64,000 nt of DNA from Corynebacterium riegelii (GTDB taxonomy: Bacteria > Actinomycetota > Actinomycetes > Mycobacteriales > Mycobacteriaceae), in NCBI RefSeq assembly GCF_016728505.1, contig NZ_CP068159.1, forward strand, positions 124,001 through 188,000, in the 5' to 3' direction. This document shows positions 59,493 through 64,000 of this stretch, one piece after another. The notes under the pieces are model-generated. The model searched no databases. It was not told the origin of the DNA and worked only from the letters and a program-made list of their open reading frames with translations. Numbering within the stretch: the first letter of the stretch is position 1; each line of letters starts with the position of its first letter. Made by a program: the position numbers and the translations under genes.

Positions 59493-62400
59493 ATGTCTTT
59501 TCCACGCAGAAGCCTGAGCGCAGCATTCGCGATTGCGCTGGCAGCAGGTACCGTATCCGTCGTCACGCCAACTGCTCTTGCAGCTCCAGACGGCTCCAAC
59601 GTTGTCATCAATGAGGTCTACGGCGGCGGCGGTAACTCCGGCTCGAAGTACAGCCACGACTTTGTTGAGCTGTACAACCCGACCGACCAGGACATCGATC
59701 TGACCGGTTGGAAGCTGGACCAGCAGTCCGCCAAAGGCAACACGGGCGCAGAAGTCTTCTTGAAGGGCACTGTCCCCGCCGGTGGCTTTTTCCTTATTCA
59801 GGGACAGGGCACTCCAGATAAGGGTGCAGGCCTGCCTACACCTGACCAGGTTGCAGAGTTCAACTTCGGCGCCAAGGGTGCAATTGCCGTCCTAACCAGC
59901 CCGAGCGGCGAAGTTGACCGAGTCGGTTGGGGCGGTGCGAGCAAGCCAGAGGGCACCTCTGCCGCAAGCACGAGCAACTCCGAGTCCGTCCAGCGCGCGC
60001 AGGTAGGCGTGGACACAGACAACAACGCGGCGGACTTCATCGTGGCTGAGCCGACCCCGCAGAACTCGGGCAATGAAGCAGCCCCGCAGCCCGAAAAACC
60101 GCAGCCCGAAAACCCGGAGAACCCGGGCACTCCGCAGCCGCAACCCGGCGAGATCACCCCGATCGCAGAGATCCAGGGCACCGGCGCCGCTTCCCCGCTG
60201 GAGGGGCAGACGGTGACTACGGAGGGCGTCGTCACGGCTGTGTATGACGAGGGCGGCAAGAACGGTTTCTTCCTCCAAACCGCAGGTAGCGGCGGTGCAG
60301 CGAAGAACCCGGGCGATGCGTCTGACGGCATTTTCGTCTATGTGGGTGGTGGGCAGAGTTTTCCGGAGCGTGGGGCGTCGATACGCGTGACCGGCAAGGT
60401 CAGCGAGTACTACAAGCAGACCCAGCTCACGCTCTCCGCGATTGAAAAGCTCAGCGAGGCGCTTGAGGCGCCGAAGGCAACCGCGATCGACACCCTGCCG
60501 GCCGGCGACGATGCCCGCGAGCCGTACGAGGGCATGCTGGTCCGCCCGACCGGCGCCTACACGGTGACCAACAACTACACCCTCAATTCCACCGGTGACC
60601 TGGGCCTTGCGCCGGGTGAGCGCGCCCACCGCACCCCGACGGATGTGGTTGCGCCGGGTGCACCCGCAACCACCTTGCAGAAGCAGCAGGATCTGGAGCT
60701 TGTCACGCTTGACGACGGCCGCACCCGCGACTACTTCCGCACCGACAAGAACACCCCGCTGCCGTACATCTTGACCTCTGACAACGGCATCAAATCCATC
60801 CGCACGGGCGACCAGGTGCAGTTCCAAACTGACGTTGTTGTGGATTACTCCTTTGACAAGTGGCGATTCCAGCCGCTGCAGCCGATCACCGGCAAAAATG
60901 CGGCAGAGGAGCTGCCGATCACGTGGGAGGATTCCCGCAAGACCTCCTACGACGTGCCGGACACTGTTGAGGGTGACTACTCCATCGGCTTCTTCAACGT
61001 GCTGAACTACTTCAGCAGCCTGGGTGAAGACGAGAAGGGCTGCAAGGCCTACAACGACATTTACGGCACTCCGATCGCGACGAACCGTTGCAAGGTCCGC
61101 GGCGCGTTCTCCCAGAAGGCGTTCCAGGATCAGCAGGCGAAAATTGTTTCCGCAATTAACAAGCTGGACACTGACGTGCTTGGCCTCTCTGAGATCGAAA
61201 ACACCTACAGCGTGACCGGCAATAAGTCGAAGCGCGACGAGGCGCTGCAGAACCTTGTGGACGCGCTGAATGAGAAGCAGCCGAATAAGTGGGATCTGGT
61301 GAAGTCCCCGCAGAAGCTCGGCACCGATGAGGACGTGATCCGCGTCGCGTTCATCTACCAGCCGGCGAAGGTGGAGCCGGTTGGTGAGTCGATCATTTTC
61401 GACGACTCCGCGTTCACCCGCACCGCCCGCCAGCCGCTCGCCCAGGAGTTCAACACCATCGGCAACGATGAGGACGACAACTTCGTGGCCGTGGTCAACC
61501 ACTTCAAATCCAAGGGCTCCGTTGCCAAGGGCGACGAAGACACCGGTGATGGCCAGGGCAACAACGCACGCCTGCGCGCACAGCAGTCCGAGGCGCTGCT
61601 TCGCAAGCTCAACGAGCAGTCCCAGTGGGCTACGCTTCCGACGTTCCTGGTTGGCGACTTCAACGCATACTCCAAGGAAGACGCCATCGGTGTCTTCGAA
61701 CAGGGCGGCTTCAGCATCGTGGAGTCCGAGCGCGACTTCGACCAGGCGTCCTACCAATTCAGCGGCCAGCTGGGTTCCCTTGACCACATCCTTGCTAACG
61801 AGGCAGCGCAGAAGCTGATCAAGGACTCTGCGGTGTGGAACATTAACGGCGATGAGTCGAACTCGTTCGAGTACTCCCGCCGCCTCTACAACGTCCAGGA
61901 CTTCTTCGGCGACGGCGACGACCCACTGTACGGCTACGGCAACCCATTCCGCTCCTCCGACCATGACCCGGTGAAGGTCGGCTTCGGCGAGGCAGCTTCT
62001 TCGTCCGAGTCCGACGCCGACAAGCACGATCCCCAGGTCCAGGAAATCACGGTTGCACAGGGCGATTCGCTTACCGACGCCCCAACCGCCATCACCAACA
62101 CCGACCAACTTCCCGAGGGAACGACCTTCAAGTGGACCACGCCGGTGGACACCAACACCGCTGGCGACAACCAGACTGGCGTGATCACGGTGACCTACCC
62201 AGACGGCAGCTCTGAGACCGTTGATGTTGTGGTGAACGTCAAGCCGAAGGCGCGCTACATCGTTAAGGCCGAGATTCAGGACGGCAACCTCGTCGTCACC
62301 TACGACAACGGCGAGACCGAGAACCTTGGCAACGTCACCGGCGAGCAGGGCCCGAAGGGCGATAAGGGCAATAAGGGTGACACCGGCGCCGCAGGCCAGG

Positions 62401-63269
62401 ACGGCGTAGACGGCAAGGACGGCGTAGACGGTCAGGATGGCAAGGACGGCGTTGACGGCCAGGACGGCAAAGACGGCGCTAATGGCAAAGACGGTGTCGA
62501 CGGCAAGGATGGCGAGCAGGGCCCGAAGGGCGACAAGGGCGACACCGGCGCCCCCGGCCAGAAGGGCGACCAGGGCGACAAGGGTGACACCGGCGCCCCC
62601 GGCCAGGACGGCGTAGACGGCAAGGATGGCCGTGGCGTCACATCCTTCGAGATCAACGACAATGGCGAGTTGGTCGTCTCCTACACCGACGGCACCTCCG
62701 AGAACCTGGGCAAGGTTACCCAGGACGCAAAGGACGGCGAGGCAGGCGAACCGGGCCAGCCGGGCCAGCCAGGCCAGCCAGGTAAGGACGGCGCCAACGG
62801 CCAGGATGGTGAAGACGGCGCCAACGGCGCTGACGGTCAAGACGGCGCTGATGGCAAGGACGGCAAGGACGGCCGCGGCGTAACCAACGCAGAAGTCAAC
62901 GAAAACGGTGAGCTGATCCTGACCTACACCGACGGCACCACCCAGAACCTGGGCAAGGTCAAAGGCGCCGACGGTAAGGACGGCCTCACCCCGACGACGC
63001 CGAGCGAAGATAGCAATAAGCGCTGCTTGCCGGCTGCGCTTGGTGTATCCCTGCCGCTGTTGGCCCTGATCCCGCTCGGACTTGCGGCCACCATGGATAT
63101 CCCGGCGCTGGCACCGGTTAAGGAGCAGATCAGCAGCACGATCGATCCGCTTCCGATCAGCAAGCAAGACCTACAGATCGCTGGCGGTGTGGCGGTAACA
63201 GCGGCTGCGGTTGCGGCAATCGCTACGATCGCTGCGGCTTGCTCCACCGACAGCGGGTCCTCCAAGTAA
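59493..63269 (+). CDS. ExeM/NucH-family extracellular nuclease with collagen-like repeats
   Basis: A 1258-residue exported DNase. Order: signal peptide (cut near LAAPDG, residue 32); lamin-tail domain (VINEVYGGGGNSGS to 150); Pro-rich linker; OB-fold region (EGVVTAVYDEGGKNGFFLQT); endonuclease/exonuclease/phosphatase domain, about 485-830, with LGLSEIEN, VVNHFKSKG, LVGDFNAYS and SSDHDPVKVGF. Then a Rib-like domain (VTYPDGSSETVDVVV). Collagen-type Gly-X-Y blocks follow at about 950-1048 and 1079-1129, separated by a module (NGELVVSYTDGTSENLGKV) occurring three times. The C-terminus has two hydrophobic segments and ends ACSTDSGSSK, with no LPXTG. Start: GAGG before ATG 59493. Confidence 0.92.
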   Translation: MSFPRRSLSAAFAIALAAGTVSVVTPTALAAPDGSNVVINEVYGGGGNSGSKYSHDFVELYNPTDQDIDLTGWKLDQQSAKGNTGAEVFLKGTVPAGGFFLIQGQGTPDKGAGLPTPDQVAEFNFGAKGAIAVLTSPSGEVDRVGWGGASKPEGTSAASTSNSESVQRAQVGVDTDNNAADFIVAEPTPQNSGNEAAPQPEKPQPENPENPGTPQPQPGEITPIAEIQGTGAASPLEGQTVTTEGVVTAVYDEGGKNGFFLQTAGSGGAAKNPGDASDGIFVYVGGGQSFPERGASIRVTGKVSEYYKQTQLTLSAIEKLSEALEAPKATAIDTLPAGDDAREPYEGMLVRPTGAYTVTNNYTLNSTGDLGLAPGERAHRTPTDVVAPGAPATTLQKQQDLELVTLDDGRTRDYFRTDKNTPLPYILTSDNGIKSIRTGDQVQFQTDVVVDYSFDKWRFQPLQPITGKNAAEELPITWEDSRKTSYDVPDTVEGDYSIGFFNVLNYFSSLGEDEKGCKAYNDIYGTPIATNRCKVRGAFSQKAFQDQQAKIVSAINKLDTDVLGLSEIENTYSVTGNKSKRDEALQNLVDALNEKQPNKWDLVKSPQKLGTDEDVIRVAFIYQPAKVEPVGESIIFDDSAFTRTARQPLAQEFNTIGNDEDDNFVAVVNHFKSKGSVAKGDEDTGDGQGNNARLRAQQSEALLRKLNEQSQWATLPTFLVGDFNAYSKEDAIGVFEQGGFSIVESERDFDQASYQFSGQLGSLDHILANEAAQKLIKDSAVWNINGDESNSFEYSRRLYNVQDFFGDGDDPLYGYGNPFRSSDHDPVKVGFGEAASSSESDADKHDPQVQEITVAQGDSLTDAPTAITNTDQLPEGTTFKWTTPVDTNTAGDNQTGVITVTYPDGSSETVDVVVNVKPKARYIVKAEIQDGNLVVTYDNGETENLGNVTGEQGPKGDKGNKGDTGAAGQDGVDGKDGVDGQDGKDGVDGQDGKDGANGKDGVDGKDGEQGPKGDKGDTGAPGQKGDQGDKGDTGAPGQDGVDGKDGRGVTSFEINDNGELVVSYTDGTSENLGKVTQDAKDGEAGEPGQPGQPGQPGKDGANGQDGEDGANGADGQDGADGKDGKDGRGVTNAEVNENGELILTYTDGTTQNLGKVKGADGKDGLTPTTPSEDSNKRCLPAALGVSLPLLALIPLGLAATMDIPALAPVKEQISSTIDPLPISKQDLQIAGGVAVTAAAVAAIATIAAACSTDSGSSK
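62341..62985 (+). repeat. Collagen-like coding repeats in the nuclease gene
   Basis: In-frame Gly-X-Y triplets dominated by GKDG, GVDG, GPKGDKG and GAPGQ-type units occupy 62341-62634 and 62727-62877, with a short third run near 62965. The DNA is highly repetitive (GGCAAGGACGGC-type units), so it is prone to length change by slippage or recombination. Confidence 0.85.
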
Positions 63270-63289
63270 TCCCTCCCAGTAATTACATT

Positions 63290-63329
63290 TGTCGTCTAGC
63301 GCTCCATGTGGCTGCTAGACGACATTTTT
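63290..63329 (+). terminator. Terminator after the nuclease gene
   Basis: TGTCGTCTAGC and GCTAGACGACA form a perfect 11-bp stem around a 13-base loop and are followed by five T residues, 20 bases after the nuclease stop. Confidence 0.9.
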
Positions 63330-63530
63330 GTCTGCCAAGAGCAGGGCCAGCCTGGAGCAGCTCGCGGCAGTCCGAAACACCTGAACCCGGCAATTGCCGG
63401 CCAGCTGTGGCAGATATCACCGGTTTGGCAACGTGTTGCCGCAGCCCCAAAAAGGCGCACCCGCACCTCAGGCCGTGAACACACCCCATCCCGCACACCG
63501 TCTCAAGTGCCCGCAAAACTACCCTTCAAT

Positions 63531-63545
63531 TGAAACCCGTTTTCA
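63531..63545 (+). promoter_or_regulatory. Zur-like operator at the zinc lipoprotein promoter
   Basis: TGAAACCCGTTTTCA has arms TGAAA/TTTCA, as in corynebacterial Zur sites, although the centre departs from the usual AT-rich core. It lies just upstream of a candidate -10, TTTAAT (63553-63558), which ends 7 bases before the ATG. Zinc repression by Zur is inferred. Confidence 0.45.
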
Positions 63546-63565
63546 GTAGTGGTTTAATCGCCCGC

Positions 63566-64000
63566 ATGCACAAAACGAAAATGATTCCCGGTTTGGCGGT
63601 TGTGGCGGCGGTGGCGTTGGTTGGGGCGTCGGTAAGCAGCTGCTCCTCTGAAAGCCAAAGTGATAACGCGGCAGACATCATTGCCACCACCAATGTCTGG
63701 GCCGATGTCGCGGCTGCGGTGACGGGCGACGATGTTGAGGCCATTATCAGCGACGCCTCCATCGACCCCCACCACTTCGAGCCCGCCGCGAAGGACCTCG
63801 CGCGCGTCAAGGCTGCGAACCTTGTGGTTGCCAACGGCGGCCACTACGACCAGGCGATCTACCGCGTAGCCGAGCAAGATCGCGTGATCTTCGCGGTGCC
63901 GCCGCACGCGCACGACGAGCACGACCATGATCATGAGCACGATCACGGTTACGATCATGATCACGAAGGTCACGACCACGAGGGCCACGACCACGAGCAC
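63566..64000 (+). CDS. znuA: Zinc/manganese ABC transporter substrate-binding lipoprotein (partial)
   Basis: The gene runs off the window; 145 codons are visible. A signal peptide (HKTKMIPGLAVVAAVALVGA) ends in lipobox Cys (SVSSCSSE). The cluster A-1 solute-binding fold begins IIATTNVWADVAAAVTGDDV, with metal-ligand His in SDASIDPHHFEP and the conserved LVVANGGHYDQAIY. A long His/Asp/Glu-rich stretch (HAHDEHDHDHEHDHGYDHDH) is the metal-sensing loop of zinc-type ZnuA proteins. Permease and ATPase genes probably follow outside. Transcription may be leaderless. Confidence 0.88.
   Translation, partial: MHKTKMIPGLAVVAAVALVGASVSSCSSESQSDNAADIIATTNVWADVAAAVTGDDVEAIISDASIDPHHFEPAAKDLARVKAANLVVANGGHYDQAIYRVAEQDRVIFAVPPHAHDEHDHDHEHDHGYDHDHEGHDHEGHDHEH

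Noticed and set aside
62341..62985. CRISPR-like or satellite repeat
   Set aside because: The repeats keep the reading frame and encode Gly-X-Y triplets within one long gene.
59892..63167. 1091-codon open frame antisense to the nuclease gene
   Set aside because: It arises from the skewed codon use and Gly-X-Y repeats of the sense gene; the Ala/Val/Leu-rich translation has no family character.

Overview
The window is a stretch of a high-GC Gram-positive (actinobacterial) chromosome, almost certainly a Corynebacterium. The evidence is a mycothiol synthase (mshD), a RamA-type LuxR regulator beside cysK-cysE, class Ib nrdHIE and nrdF, a two-gene CrcB fluoride channel, a MurA with Asp in place of the catalytic Cys, and a 16S-23S-5S operon without spacer tRNAs. 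Gene order (serB, ctaD, nrdF, GntR-type regulator, nrdE-nrdI-nrdH, rpmJ, nadE; ramA, cysK, cysE; CoA-transferase, dusB, phoU, pstBACS, mshD; purM, purF, purL, purQ, purS) resembles what I remember of the C. glutamicum core genome. I cannot name the species from sequence reading alone.

Layout. 1-9.8 kb: clpS, pncB, a DinG-like helicase, a PTH2-type hydrolase, serB, ctaD, nrdF and a GntR/FCD regulator. 9.8-20.3 kb: an accessory-leaning stretch in which two apparently identical IS256/IS1249-type elements, each with its own 8-bp target duplication, bracket nrdHIE, rpmJ, nadE, a VapBC-like toxin-antitoxin pair, a fructosamine-kinase-like gene, a methylguanine methyltransferase, and a decayed repeat-flanked cassette. 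20.3-27.7 kb: tRNA-Ala, a DsbA-like and a MauE-like redox pair, pgm, paired fluoride channels and a MacB/FtsX-type ABC exporter. 27.8-33.7 kb: one rRNA operon on the minus strand. 33.7-40.1 kb: murA, ramA, cysK, cysE, a small GNAT protein, five tRNAs (Phe, Asp twice, Glu, Lys), a YccF protein and a ZIP transporter broken by two frameshifts. 40.2-51.9 kb: CoA-transferase, dusB, phoU, the pst operon, mshD, a nitrobindin-like protein, pabC, ygfZ and a DUF3073 protein. 51.9-59.3 kb: purine genes with a hotdog thioesterase. 59.5-64 kb: a large surface nuclease with collagen-like repeats and the start of a zinc ABC lipoprotein.

Connections. Phosphate: pstSCAB, phoU and the extracellular nuclease carry closely similar PHO-box-like upstream sequences, suggesting co-induction on phosphate limitation. 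dNTP supply: nrdHIE has two in-phase NrdR-like palindromes; nrdF lies apart, beyond the regulator gene and the first IS. Sulfur and carbon: cysK has a McbR-type palindrome, and ramA has a RamA-type C/G-run site over its own start. Metals: a zinc-uptake lipoprotein gene has an operator-like palindrome at its promoter, while the ZIP gene is broken.

Unexplained structure includes a roughly 20-bp polar motif (core CGTCGANAAGC) found at least ten times in genes and intergenic DNA, and a cassette near 18.0-18.8 kb bounded by two related repeats of about 110 bp.
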